Assembly: GCA_021787475.1 (NCBI GenBank)
Contig: JAJYLW010000012.1
Span: 1 to 64,000, forward strand
Direction of reading: 5' to 3'
Length of the DNA: 64,000 nt
Source of the DNA: Actinomycetes bacterium
Lineage (GTDB): Bacteria; Actinomycetota; Thermoleophilia; BMS3ABIN01
A program made the translations under genes and the position numbers. The notes under the pieces were generated by a model. The model was not told the origin of the DNA and searched no databases. It worked only from the letters and a program-made list of their open reading frames with translations. Below are positions 25,395-33,258 of the stretch, piece by piece (position 1 is the first letter of the stretch; every line of letters begins with the position of its first letter).

Positions 25395-25901
25395 CTACGC
25401 CGTGGCATATCCCAGGTACCGCCGCCACGACCGACGGATCTCCAAAACCGCCAGCTGGATGAAAGCAAACGGGGCAGGAGGCCGGGGATTTGTGCGCGGG
25501 TGCATGCCAGCTTCACGGGGCAGCCTGTCCCCTTTGCGGGCGTTGCAGGGGGCGCAGGAAGTTACAATATTGTCCCAGGTCGTGGCGCCGCCGCGGCTTT
25601 TCGGGACAACATGATCGATCGTCAGGTGAGCGCGCGAGCCGCAGTACTGGCACGAATGATTATCGCGCGCAAGGACGGCGCGGCGCGAAACCTTGCGCAT
25701 CTCGGCGCGCGGCACTTTGACAAAATAGTTCAGCTTGATGACATCGGGAAGGGGGTGAGAGTTGGCAGCAGAATGAAAAAACCGCCCCGAAGTCTCGAGC
25801 GCCTCCGCCTTTTGCTTAAACATCAGCACAATGGCTCTTTTTGCCGTGCATATATTCAAGGGCTCATAGGTAGCGTTCAGAACCAATACATCATCCCTCA
25901 A
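25395..25901 (-). CDS. HNH endonuclease family protein
   Basis: 168 residues. After a conserved N-terminal domain (VLVLNATYEPLNICTAKRAIVLMFKQKAEAL) comes an HNH/ICM zinc site: CQYCGSRAHLTIDHVVPKSRGGATTWDNIVTSCAPCNARKGDR, with both CXXC pairs and the His-Asn-His residues. This architecture is common as a chromosomal single-copy gene in actinobacteria and cyanobacteria, with unknown role. The last 30 residues are Arg/Pro-rich. Confidence 0.88.
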   Translation of the reverse strand: MRDDVLVLNATYEPLNICTAKRAIVLMFKQKAEALETSGRFFHSAANSHPLPDVIKLNYFVKVPRAEMRKVSRRAVLARDNHSCQYCGSRAHLTIDHVVPKSRGGATTWDNIVTSCAPCNARKGDRLPREAGMHPRTNPRPPAPFAFIQLAVLEIRRSWRRYLGYATA

Positions 25902-26055
25902 TTGAACAGTTCCTTTCCTTCTATCATACAGCCAGGATCTCGCCGGCGGGAGCCGCCCAGCCTGGCAAAATTGTAGCCTGCGGCGGCATCAACGGCAAGG
26001 ACAAATGGGCCGCGGCACAAGGATTATTATAGAGTGGGCGTGTTAAAATCAGGTT

Positions 26056-27379
26056 ATGGGAAACCAAAAGCTTTTTGACCTGCAAAAGGACGATATTTAT
26101 GAAAAAAGCGCGCCGTTGGCGTTTCGAATGCGCCCGGCCGGCCTGGAAGAATTTGCGGGGCAGGAAAAAGATCATCGCCCCCGGGAGCGCTCTGTGGCAG
26201 GCAATTGAAGCCGACCGCCTGCCCTCAATGATTTTTTTCGGCCCGCCCGGCACCGGCAAAACCAGCCTGGCGCGAATCATCGCCCTAAAAACCAGGGCAA
26301 ATTTCCACCAGGTGAGCGCGGTCAGCTCCGGGGTGGCCGAGCTGCGCCGGATATTTGCGGAAGCCGAAGACGAGCTTGGTCTCCATCAAAGACCGACTAT
26401 CCTTTTTATTGATGAAATCCACCGGTTCAGCAAAGCCCAGCAGGACGCGCTGCTTCCAATGGTTGAGAGCGGCGTCATTACCCTGATCGGGGCGACGACG
26501 GAGAATCCATATTTTGAAGTGACCGGACCGCTAATCAGCCGCTGCGAGCTGTTCGAGTTTCTTCCCCTTGGAGCGGAGGCAATCCGGACTATTACCGGGC
26601 GCGCCCTTAAGGACTCCGGCCGCGGGCTGGGGAAAACGGGTCTAAAGCTGGATCGCCGGGGACTGGACGAGATTGTCCGGGCGTCTGCCGGCGATGCGCG
26701 CGCGGCCCTGATCATTCTTGAGGCCGCCGCTGCGCTCCTTCCTCCCGGCAAAAAGGGCGTCATTCCACTGGCGATCATCAATGAAGCAATCCGCCACAAA
26801 CCTGTTTTTTATCAAAAAGGGGGAGACCTTCACTATGATGCAATCTCCGCTTTTATCAAAAGCATGCGTGGCAGCGATGCTGATGCGGCCCTTTATTGGC
26901 TGGCGGTGATGCTGGCCGGCGGCGAAGACCCCAAGTTTATTGCCCGCCGCATGGTTATCTTTGCTTCCGAGGACGTCGGCAACGCCGATCCCCAGGCGCT
27001 CCTGGTCGCAACTGCCGTGTCCCGGGCTGTCGAGTTCGTCGGACTGCCCGAGTGCCAGCTCAACATGGCCCAGGGAACCGTCTACCTGGCCCTGGCGCCG
27101 AAGAGCAATTCCGCCACCACAGCGATTGGCGCGGCCATGGCCGATGTCGAAGCCGGGGGAACCATGCGCCCGCCGAAGCACCTGCGCGACTCGCATTATC
27201 CCGGCGCAAGGAAGCTGGGGCATGGAACAGGCTACAAGTATCCCCATAACTTTCCCGGCGGTTATGTCAAGCAGGATTATCTGCCCCCTGGCATGGAACG
27301 CCGCGTTTACTACCATCCAACAGGCCGCGGGTTTGAGAAAGAACTCCGGCGGAGACTTAAGGAACTGAAAGGAAAATAG
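26056..27379 (+). pseudogene. rarA: Replication-associated recombination protein A (RarA/MgsA), +1 frameshift
   Basis: ATG 26056 reads MGNQKLFDLQKDDIYEKSAP...FRMRPAGLEEFAGQEK, the right N-terminus, but the run AAAAA 26165-26169 then shifts the frame and the match continues as KIIAPGSALWQAIEADRLPSMIFFGPPGTGKTSLA in the +1 frame to 27379. One A too many explains everything. The remainder is intact: Walker A GPPGTGKTS, Walker B ILFIDEIHRF, sensor ATTENPYFEV, and the C-terminal tetramerisation domain. RarA acts at stalled forks with SSB. Either the chromosome carries a null allele or the A-run was misread. Confidence 0.85.
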
Positions 27380-27468
27380 TAAAAAAGGCTGAACGCCGCC
27401 GGTTTTTCCATTCTTTCATTTTACCGAAACAGATATTAAGATGGACCCATCGCAAACGGAGGTCTAAA

Positions 27469-28218
27469 GTGCCCAAATTATCCAGATTTCTTCTTGGCGG
27501 CGCCGTGGGCGCCGGCCTGGCGCTTTTGTTCGCGCCAAAACCGGGGCGGGAACTGCGGCGGATGTTGATGGGGGGCGGGCGGCGGATGCTGCCGTCCCCG
27601 GAAACGGAAAGCGTTGACATTCCCCCGACAATTGACAGGGCGAGCCTGGAGTCGAGGATAGAGGAAACCCGCCAGCAACTGGCAACCCAACTGGGTCAGG
27701 AAGAGGCGGCCGGTGCGGCCGAGGAGGAAGCCAAAGAAGAACTTGAGGCCGTGGCCCAGGCGGCCGAAGAAGAAGATTTCGTGGTCGAGGAAGCCCCGCC
27801 AGAGGCGCAAACTCGGGAAAGAGAAGCCGCGGAAACCGGTGCGGCCGGTGCCGGGGAAGCAGCTTCAGCCGAGCCATGGGAAGAAGAAATCGCGGCGCTT
27901 AAAACTCCGGCTGCCGGCGAGCCGGATCATGAGGGAACCGTCAAGAAAGAAGAACCGGTAAAGGAGGAAGAACACTCTGCCGAAGCGCCGGCGAATGCTC
28001 TGCCGGAGCCTTCAGGCTTCGACCAGGAAGAGATGCGGCGGCGCATTGACGCCACGCGGGCCCGCCTTAAGGCCAAGGCCTTCGATACGATGGTAAGCGG
28101 AGAAACGTTCATCGAAACGGAAGCCGACAAAGCCGCAAAGACAGAAAAACCGGCCGGTCCCCGGCTTGAAGAAGACATCGAAAAACAGATCGACGAATCG
28201 CTGAAGGAACAAGATTAA
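27469..28218 (+). CDS. YtxH-domain protein, long form
   Basis: 249 residues from GTG 27469, SD GGAGGT. MPKLSRFLLGGAVGAGLALLFAPKPGRELRRMLMGG is a YtxH start: a single Gly/Ala-rich membrane segment followed by 'APKPGRELR'. The rest is an acidic Glu/Ala-rich coiled region with two copies of a helix of type RIEETRQQLA (near 62) and RIDATRARLKAKAFDTM (near 188). A short paralogue with the same two elements lies at 34966. Function unknown; YtxH proteins are membrane-anchored stress-related proteins. Confidence 0.7.
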   Translation: MPKLSRFLLGGAVGAGLALLFAPKPGRELRRMLMGGGRRMLPSPETESVDIPPTIDRASLESRIEETRQQLATQLGQEEAAGAAEEEAKEELEAVAQAAEEEDFVVEEAPPEAQTREREAAETGAAGAGEAASAEPWEEEIAALKTPAAGEPDHEGTVKKEEPVKEEEHSAEAPANALPEPSGFDQEEMRRRIDATRARLKAKAFDTMVSGETFIETEADKAAKTEKPAGPRLEEDIEKQIDESLKEQD

Positions 28219-28266
28219 GCGGATTCTTGATGCCGGCTGCCGAAATTCCGTGAAACGGTCCCGGTT

Positions 28267-28965
28267 CTATGTATCGCGATCAGCGGCTTTTGGCAGGTCA
28301 AGCGGCCGGCGGAAATAATTCTCCAACTCCGGCCACGAAACCCGTCCCCTCCCGGCCACAACTTCAAAAAAGCCTTTCACGCGAGCGTCAAGATTATCGA
28401 CATGGTGAAGCACCAGCGACTCGGCGTTCAGAGGGCGCTTGGGGGCCCCCCATTCAAGCTCGCCGTGATGACTGATTACAGCATGGATGAGCTTTAACTC
28501 CTTCTCGCGGGGAAAGCCCCGGGGGAGCGCGGCGATTTTCCGTTCTATCATCCGCTCGCCGATAAGGATGTGCCCGAGCAGCTCTCCCCGGCGGCTGGTT
28601 CTGATTCTCTCTTCACAACAAATCTCTTCAACCTTGCCAATGTCGTGCAGGAGGGCGGCGGTTACGAGCAGGTCCGAGTCCAGACGGGAGTGCTGCACGG
28701 CAACGTGCTGGCAAAGCGTGGCAACGGAGAGCGTGTGCTCCAGAAGGCCGCCCAGATAGGCATGGTGCGAGCTGACATGCCCGGGCGCAAGGACAAACTT
28801 TTCCATGAATTCTTCCTGCAGGAAAAATTCGTCCAGCAGGGCGGAGTAATCGCGGTCATAAACCTCAGTCAGAAAATAACTGAGGAAACCGGCCATCTCC
28901 GCGCCGCTTCTGTAGGCGCGCGGAAGCTTTTTCCCCTGCTTCTGGCCGGGCTGCCTGTCGGACAT
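28267..28965 (-). CDS. HD-domain phosphohydrolase related to the exoribonuclease YhaM, without OB-fold
   Basis: 232 residues. SSHHAYLGGLLEHTLSVATLCQHVA, LLVTAALLHDIGKVEEI (HD pair), LGHILIGERMI, HAVISHHGELEWGAPKRP and ESLVLHHVDNLDARV follow the YhaM/CBF1 order of metal ligands. YhaM has an N-terminal OB nucleic-acid-binding domain of about 90 residues, here absent: only about 30 residues precede the HD part. It may be an HD-only nuclease or phosphodiesterase, perhaps needing another RNA-binding partner. Confidence 0.75.
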   Translation of the reverse strand: MSDRQPGQKQGKKLPRAYRSGAEMAGFLSYFLTEVYDRDYSALLDEFFLQEEFMEKFVLAPGHVSSHHAYLGGLLEHTLSVATLCQHVAVQHSRLDSDLLVTAALLHDIGKVEEICCEERIRTSRRGELLGHILIGERMIERKIAALPRGFPREKELKLIHAVISHHGELEWGAPKRPLNAESLVLHHVDNLDARVKGFFEVVAGRGRVSWPELENYFRRPLDLPKAADRDT

Positions 28966-29022
28966 ATAAGCAATTACTCGTCAACAAACCAAACCGGTAG
29001 CATCTTATCACGCCACCAGAGG

Positions 29023-29238
29023 CTATCTCAAAAGGATTTTCGCTGCTTCTTCAGCCTTTTTTCCAGAACCCAGGGTGCGGTGCGGCCCGCGGAAAACAAC
29101 GGTGCCGCACTCAATGCAGACGCCGCTGAAATCACCATCCGGAAGCGGCACCCCGGCGCCACACCAGGGGCACGAGATATCGACTGCCTGCAGGTTTCTG
29201 TGCAGCTGAAATCCACGAAAAGCTGTCTTTGCCTCCAT
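29023..29238 (-). CDS. Small zinc-ribbon protein
   Basis: 71 residues from ATG 29238, preceded by AAGGAAGGA; longer in-frame extension upstream lacks a better start. It has a CPWCG and a CIECG knuckle 16 residues apart, a complete zinc ribbon, and a Lys/Ala C-terminal helix. No known family assigned; likely a small RNA- or protein-binding protein. Confidence 0.6.
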   Translation of the reverse strand: MEAKTAFRGFQLHRNLQAVDISCPWCGAGVPLPDGDFSGVCIECGTVVFRGPHRTLGSGKKAEEAAKILLR

Positions 29239-29367
29239 CTTGTGTTCCTTCCTTTCTTTTTTACGCGAATTCAGGCCTTGGGCCCCTTCTTCTTCTACGC
29301 CGTGCCGGGCTATCCTTTTTGATAACTGGTCATCCTCTTCACCCGTGATAATCAAAAAAATAATGAT

Positions 29368-29417
29368 GCGAGGGGCTTGCCTGGATCTGGCCGCAGAAAA
29401 GCCGAAGCGGAGCAAGG
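29368..29417 (+). repeat. 50-nt dispersed repeat, copy 1
   Basis: Starts GCGAGGGGCTTGCCTGGATC and ends GCCGAAGCGGAGCAAGG. It matches the copy at 32357-32406 in 44 of 50 positions. CTTGC at its start pairs with GCAAG at its end and TGGCC with the inner GCC, so an RNA or single-strand hairpin is possible. Upstream of the CopZ-like gene. Confidence 0.6.
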
Positions 29418-29516
29418 AGGACGGCGGCGCCCACGGCGATATGGTAGACTTTTTTGGTGGCTGTCCCGGGAAAAACCTCAAGTTAGTTTCCAAAACAAAG
29501 AAGATTGGGGGGGGAA

Positions 29517-29726
29517 ATGCAGCAAGTTACGCTTAATATTCCGAAAATGTCTTGCGGACACTGCACGATGACCGTAGAGGGCGCCGGGAGCGCTCTGGCC
29601 GGTGTCAGCTCGATAAAAGCCGACCTGGGAACAAAACTAGTGGAAGTCTCCTACGACGAGGACACTGTCACCCTGGAAGAGATCAGGCAGGCGCTCGCGG
29701 CCGCCGGATACCCCCCGGAAGCATGA
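29517..29726 (+). CDS. Heavy-metal-associated domain protein (CopZ-like copper chaperone)
   Basis: 69 residues from ATG 29517, which follows a G-rich Shine-Dalgarno (GGGGGGGGAA). PKMSCGHCTMTVEGA contains MXCXXC, and the beta-alpha-beta-beta-alpha-beta pattern ends in LAAAGYPPEA. It would deliver Cu(I) to CopA (4678), although the gene lies 22 kb away. Its stop codon is inside the palindrome 29721-29753 shared with the end of jag. Confidence 0.85.
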   Translation: MQQVTLNIPKMSCGHCTMTVEGAGSALAGVSSIKADLGTKLVEVSYDEDTVTLEEIRQALAAAGYPPEA

Positions 29727-29753
29727 TGAATGCCGGCACGGCATTCATCATGC
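29721..29753. terminator. Perfect 15-bp palindrome joining two convergent gene ends
   Basis: GCATGATGAATGCCG (29721-29735), loop GCA, then the exact complement (29739-29753). The left arm contains the stop of the CopZ-like gene (29724-29726) and the right arm contains the stop of jag (29748-29750). No T-run follows on either strand, so it is a strong symmetrical hairpin at both 3' ends, perhaps a bidirectional terminator or RNA-end stabiliser. Confidence 0.6.
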
Positions 29754-30530
29754 ATTTCCAGTGAGGATTATTACCACCCGCCGGAAGGGCTCGTTGCCCT
29801 CGCTCGTTGTCTCTATGCCTTTGTGATCCTGAAGATACATGTGAATGATGCGGCGCTCTGATGCCGTCATCGGGCTCAGCTCATAGCGCGGTTTGCCTTT
29901 CAGAACCTCACTGGCGCCGCGCTCCGCCAGAGACCTTAAAACCTCGCTGCGCCGCACTCGGTAGTCTTCTGCGTCCACGACTATCCGTTTCCGCCCCTGC
30001 ATCCCCCGGAAGACGATAATGTTCGCCAGGTACTGGACAGCGTCAATGGTCTGGCCATGCCTGCCAATCAGCAGTCCAAGACCGTCACCGCTGACATTGG
30101 CCACCAGGGCGTCATGCCGGTCAGAAACAGAAACGGATGTGTTAAGCTGAAATCCTTCCAGGACGCGGCTTAAGTACTGCGCCAGTCTCTCCTCTGCCTC
30201 GGCCCCGGCCGGCTCAATTTCTTCCTCGACGAAGGCTTCCTCTTCCGGATGAGGCTGGGGCTCGTCCCGATAATATTCCCCATCGGATACCAAGTCCGCG
30301 CCCTTCTCGCCGGGGAGCGACGCCTCCACCTGTGCCATCTGGGAGCCAACCCCCAGGAATCCCTTTGAACCCTCCGAGATAACAACCAGCTCGACTTCGT
30401 GCCTCTGAAACGGGCCCGCGATCTCTTCCAGTTTGGCGAGCGCGTCTGCCTGGGCTTCGACCACGGTCTTGCCGCTACCGATCACTTTCATGTCAGCGGC
30501 GCTTTCTTTTTGATTTTGATTTCTTTGCAT
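29748..30530 (-). CDS. jag: KhpB/Jag (SpoIIIJ-associated) RNA-binding protein
   Basis: 260 residues from ATG 30530, chosen for its SD GGAGG 8 bp upstream; an internal Met at 30491 has none. Jag-N domain (residues about 15-65: VIGSGKTVVEAQADALAKLE, SKGFLGVGSQMAQVEASL), an acidic linker, a KH domain with GLLIGRHGQTIDAVQYLANI and an R3H domain ERGASEVLKGKPRYELSPMTASERRIIHMYL. It binds RNA and affects cell elongation. Overlaps yidC by 38 bp, in the usual order yidC-jag. Confidence 0.9.
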   Translation of the reverse strand: MQRNQNQKESAADMKVIGSGKTVVEAQADALAKLEEIAGPFQRHEVELVVISEGSKGFLGVGSQMAQVEASLPGEKGADLVSDGEYYRDEPQPHPEEEAFVEEEIEPAGAEAEERLAQYLSRVLEGFQLNTSVSVSDRHDALVANVSGDGLGLLIGRHGQTIDAVQYLANIIVFRGMQGRKRIVVDAEDYRVRRSEVLRSLAERGASEVLKGKPRYELSPMTASERRIIHMYLQDHKGIETTSEGNEPFRRVVIILTGNA

Positions 30531-31224
30531 GTGAAACGCCTCCGTTTTTCTTGGGAGGCGGCGGCGGGGCGGCCGGCTCCACCGGCTCCGCGCTGGCCTC
30601 CCGGCCTTTGATAACCTCTCTAACAATCAGTTGTTGACCAACCATCAAAATATTCGATGTGGCCCAGAACAGAATCGCCCCGGCGGGAAACTTGTAAATC
30701 AGAATTCCAAAAAATACCGGCATCCCCAGCATCAGCATCCGTTGCGACTTGTCTGTCGTGGTGGTCAACATCAGGCTGGAAGCCAGCTGGCTGGCAATAT
30801 AGATAAGCACGAGGATCAAGTCCGGGTTGTTAATGTTGCTGATCCACAGGAACCCATTGCCCGGCGGCCCGAGGGGAGAACTTCTGATCATCAGGTACAG
30901 CGCCAGCGTAATCGGAAGCTGGATCAGCATCGGCAGGCAGGAGCCAAACGGATTAACCTTGTGCTCCCGGTAAAGCTTCATGATCTCTTCGTTGAGCTTC
31001 TGGCGGTCGTCCTTGAATTTCTTCTGCAGTTCTTTCATCTTTGGCTGCAGCTTCTGCATCGCCCGCATCGAGGTATATTGCTTGATCGTCAACGGAGTGA
31101 GGACCAGCCTGAGGCCGATTGTGAGTACAATAATTGCCAGCGCCCACGACAGGCCGAGGTTGTTATGCAGGTAGAAAAGGGCCTGCCGGAGCGGCTCGAT
31201 CAGGAAATTAAGAGCGCTGGTCAT
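30493..31224 (-). CDS. yidC: Membrane protein insertase YidC/Oxa1 family
   Basis: 243 residues, short Gram-positive form without periplasmic domain. It shows FYLHNNLGLSWALAIIVLTIGLRLVLTPLTIKQYTSMRAMQKLQPKMKELQKKFKDDRQKLNEE, then FGSCLPMLIQLPITLALYLMIR and FPAGAILFWATSNIL. About five membrane helices and the basic C-tail SHAKKSKSKRKRR, which can bind ribosomes. No lipoprotein signal. ATG 31224 overlaps the yidD stop. Confidence 0.92.
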   Translation of the reverse strand: MTSALNFLIEPLRQALFYLHNNLGLSWALAIIVLTIGLRLVLTPLTIKQYTSMRAMQKLQPKMKELQKKFKDDRQKLNEEIMKLYREHKVNPFGSCLPMLIQLPITLALYLMIRSSPLGPPGNGFLWISNINNPDLILVLIYIASQLASSLMLTTTTDKSQRMLMLGMPVFFGILIYKFPAGAILFWATSNILMVGQQLIVREVIKGREASAEPVEPAAPPPPPKKNGGVSHAKKSKSKRKRR

Positions 31225-31445
31225 CCGCGCGGCTTCTTTCTGACAGGATCAAAACCGCCGCGTGAAAACGGGTTGCACCGAAGCAGCCGCCAGGCTGTCA
31301 ACCCCAGGCCGCGGAAAAACCCCCATTCCTGGAACGCTTCCAAGGAATAGGCCGAGCAACTGGGATAGTACTTGCAGCGTTGTGGAAATAGTGGTGAAAT
31401 CAGCTTCCGGTAGAAGCTGATCAGCAACATTGGCAATCGCTTCAA
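31221..31445 (-). CDS. yidD: Membrane protein insertion efficiency factor YidD
   Basis: 74 residues: MLLISFYRKLISPLFPQRCKYYPSCSAYSLEAFQEWGFFRGLGLTAWRLLRCNPFSRGGFDPV with all conserved Cys (CKYYPSCS and CNPF) of the YidD family. Four bases overlap with yidC and the start directly follows the rnpA stop. Confidence 0.92.
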   Translation of the reverse strand: MKRLPMLLISFYRKLISPLFPQRCKYYPSCSAYSLEAFQEWGFFRGLGLTAWRLLRCNPFSRGGFDPVRKKPRG

Positions 31446-31829
31446 TTAGTCTGCTTCCTGAACTAGGTTTGCCCGCCGGAAAAGGTCTCTCATCATTGCG
31501 GCAATCGTATCAAGCCGGTTCTTTACTATGTACTCCGCCAGACCTGGCCGGGCGATAATCACGTAATCATAACCGGGCGCCACGTCTTTCTGCATCGAAC
31601 GGAAAGCTTCCTTGAGCACCCGTTTTACCTGGTTGCGCACGACGGCGCCGCCAACTTTTTTCGATACCGAAAGTCCCAAGCGTGGCTGGGCGCTTTCATT
31701 TGAATGGTCAAAATAATATAGGACTGCGTACCGGCCGGCGACCGACTCGCCCCGCCGGTAAACCCGCCTGAAGTCAGCCGACCTCGTCAGCCGGTTTTTC
31801 TTGCCAGCTTGGACCGTAGCCGCCTTTAT
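31446..31829 (-). CDS. rnpA: Ribonuclease P protein component, no standard start codon
   Basis: The protein is clear: [22 protein letters not shown]..., [27 protein letters not shown] (RNR motif), and [12 protein letters not shown]. From the in-frame stop before it there is no ATG, GTG or TTG until the internal TTG in PRLGLS, which would delete the essential N-terminus. Candidates are ATC, 7 bases after AGGA, or ATA at 31829, which overlaps the rpmH stop. The end coordinate assumes ATA, 127 residues. Order rpmH-rnpA-yidD is universal; binds M1 RNA for tRNA 5' maturation. Confidence 0.85.
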   Translation of the reverse strand: MKAATVQAGKKNRLTRSADFRRVYRRGESVAGRYAVLYYFDHSNESAQPRLGLSVSKKVGGAVVRNQVKRVLKEAFRSMQKDVAPGYDYVIIARPGLAEYIVKNRLDTIAAMMRDLFRRANLVQEAD

Positions 31830-31960
31830 GCGGATAGAATTTTCCTGCCCTTGTCACGTCGCCGCTTAAGGACACGGCGGCCGGCTTTGCTGCTCATCCG
31901 CTGGCGGAAGCCGTGCGTCTTTTTCCTTTTCCTCTTGTTTGGCTGGTATGTCCGCTTCAA
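31826..31960 (-). CDS. rpmH: 50S ribosomal protein L34
   Basis: 44 residues, TTG start at 31960 with AAAGGAG upstream: [43 protein letters not shown], the complete L34 sequence. Its stop overlaps the probable start of rnpA. Its upstream side faces the DnaA-box region. Confidence 0.95.
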   Translation of the reverse strand: MKRTYQPNKRKRKKTHGFRQRMSSKAGRRVLKRRRDKGRKILSA

Positions 31961-32340
31961 AAAAAGCTCCTTTGCACTCTGACGAGGTGACAGTATACAG
32001 CCACTTTTTCCAGAAAGTCAACAACGCGGGTTCCCGCGCTCACCCTGTGGAAAGTGTGGAAAACACGCCTCTTCCAGACATCCAAAATCAGGCTTATGAC
32101 GCTCCTGACGACGGAGCGGAAATCTTATTAAAAAAGTCAGGAAGACTGCCATTAAAAAATATACCTGCAAATGAAGCTGTTTGCAAAAAAAGGCTTGAAC
32201 GGAAACCGTCAGCCGGCCTTAAGAAAGGCCAGCCGGCAGCGGATCATTTGTCGCTTGAATGCCGCAACGAAGTTATCCACAAAAACGGGACGTTGGACAT
32301 GGATTAAATAAATTGATTATACAACTCGCCCGGGATAACC
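31961..32340. other. Candidate chromosomal replication origin (oriC)
   Basis: A gap with no convincing gene directly upstream of rpmH, the classical oriC neighbourhood. DnaA-box-like 9-mers are TTATCCACA at 32273-32281 (consensus, plus strand) and, on the minus strand, TTTTCCACA (32063-32055) and CTTTCCACA (32054-32046) placed in tandem. Between them (32125-32200) lie A/T-rich tracts that could unwind. dnaA and dnaN are not adjacent. An ORF of 122 codons (31939-32307, plus) overlaps rpmH, has no homology I recognise, and is rejected. Confidence 0.5.
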
Positions 32341-32356
32341 ACGGAAATGTATTATT

Positions 32357-32406
32357 GCGAGAGGCTTGCCGGGATTTGGCCGCAGGGAGGCCGAAGCGGA
32401 GCAAGG
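32357..32406 (+). repeat. 50-nt dispersed repeat, copy 2
   Basis: Starts GCGAGAGGCTTGCCGGGATT and ends in GCCGAAGCGGAGCAAGG; 44 of 50 positions equal to 29368-29417. It sits between the candidate oriC and the 3' end of radC, also preceded by an AT-rich stretch as copy 1 is. Confidence 0.6.
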
Positions 32407-32420
32407 CCAATATCCGGTTT

Positions 32421-33092
32421 CTAAAGGTAAGACTCGCTGCGGAAGCTCATAAACCGGCTACGCGCCACGATGACGTGATCAAGCACTTCGATGCCAAGCA
32501 GGCGGCCGGCTTCGGCCAGCCTTGACGTCAGCTTCAGGTCCTCGTTGCTGGGGGAGACATCTCCGGAAGGATGATTATGAACCAGAATTACCGCCGCCGC
32601 CCCCTGGGCAATTGCTGGCCTGAAGACCTCGCGCGGGTGGACGATGTTTGCGTTCAGGCTGCCGACTGAGACAATTTCCCTGTTTATTATCACATTTCTG
32701 GCATCAAGATAAAGAGCCAGGAAATGTTCCTTGCCGGCATTCCTGATATCGGCAGCGGCACGGCAGGCGTCCTGCGGCGTGCGCACCGGGCCGCGGCCGT
32801 CATCCGGCCAGAGCAGCCGCTTGGAAAGCTCGATAGCGGCAGATAGCCGCGCCGCCGACCGCGCCGAGAGGCCGCAGGCGCTGCTGAGCTCGGCGGTCGT
32901 CACCGGCGACAGCGCCCTTCCCGACAGGAGGGCAAATATGCGTTCCGAAATGCCCGCCAGGCGCTCCCCTCCCGGCTCATCCAAAAGGATGCCGACAAGT
33001 TCGTGGTCGAACAAGGCCGGCGCGGATGACGCCGCTTCCCTGACTATTTCAGCCGCTTCGGCGTCATTGCTGGGTTGAGATTGATATGACAA
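32421..33092 (-). CDS. radC: RadC/JAB-domain DNA repair-associated protein
   Basis: 223 residues. HhH-like N-terminal half (LSSACGLSARSAARLSAAIELSKRLL) and a JAMM metal site: EHFLALYLDARNVIINREIVSVGSLNANIVHPREVFRPAIAQGAAAVILVHNHPSGDVSPSNEDLKLTSRL (HXH near 168, Asp at the end). Function in repair is disputed. Its N-terminal 60 residues look diverged from typical RadC. Confidence 0.9.
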   Translation of the reverse strand: MSYQSQPSNDAEAAEIVREAASSAPALFDHELVGILLDEPGGERLAGISERIFALLSGRALSPVTTAELSSACGLSARSAARLSAAIELSKRLLWPDDGRGPVRTPQDACRAAADIRNAGKEHFLALYLDARNVIINREIVSVGSLNANIVHPREVFRPAIAQGAAAVILVHNHPSGDVSPSNEDLKLTSRLAEAGRLLGIEVLDHVIVARSRFMSFRSESYL

Positions 33093-33258
33093 AAATTATT
33101 TCGCCTCTCGAGACTATCTTAAAAAAACATCTTGACAGTCCCAAAGCAGAGCGGCGCGGGAAATAACGAGGGAGGATTTATCTTATACGTTTGAGCCGCA
33201 CATGGCAAGCAGGTGAACCTTCAGGCGGGTGAGGCCGGCCCGGTTCCAAGACCCTTCG

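Noticed and set aside
31939-32307. A plus-strand ORF of 122 codons over the oriC candidate
   Set aside because: It overlaps rpmH, lacks a Shine-Dalgarno, and its composition follows the DnaA-box region rather than codon preference.
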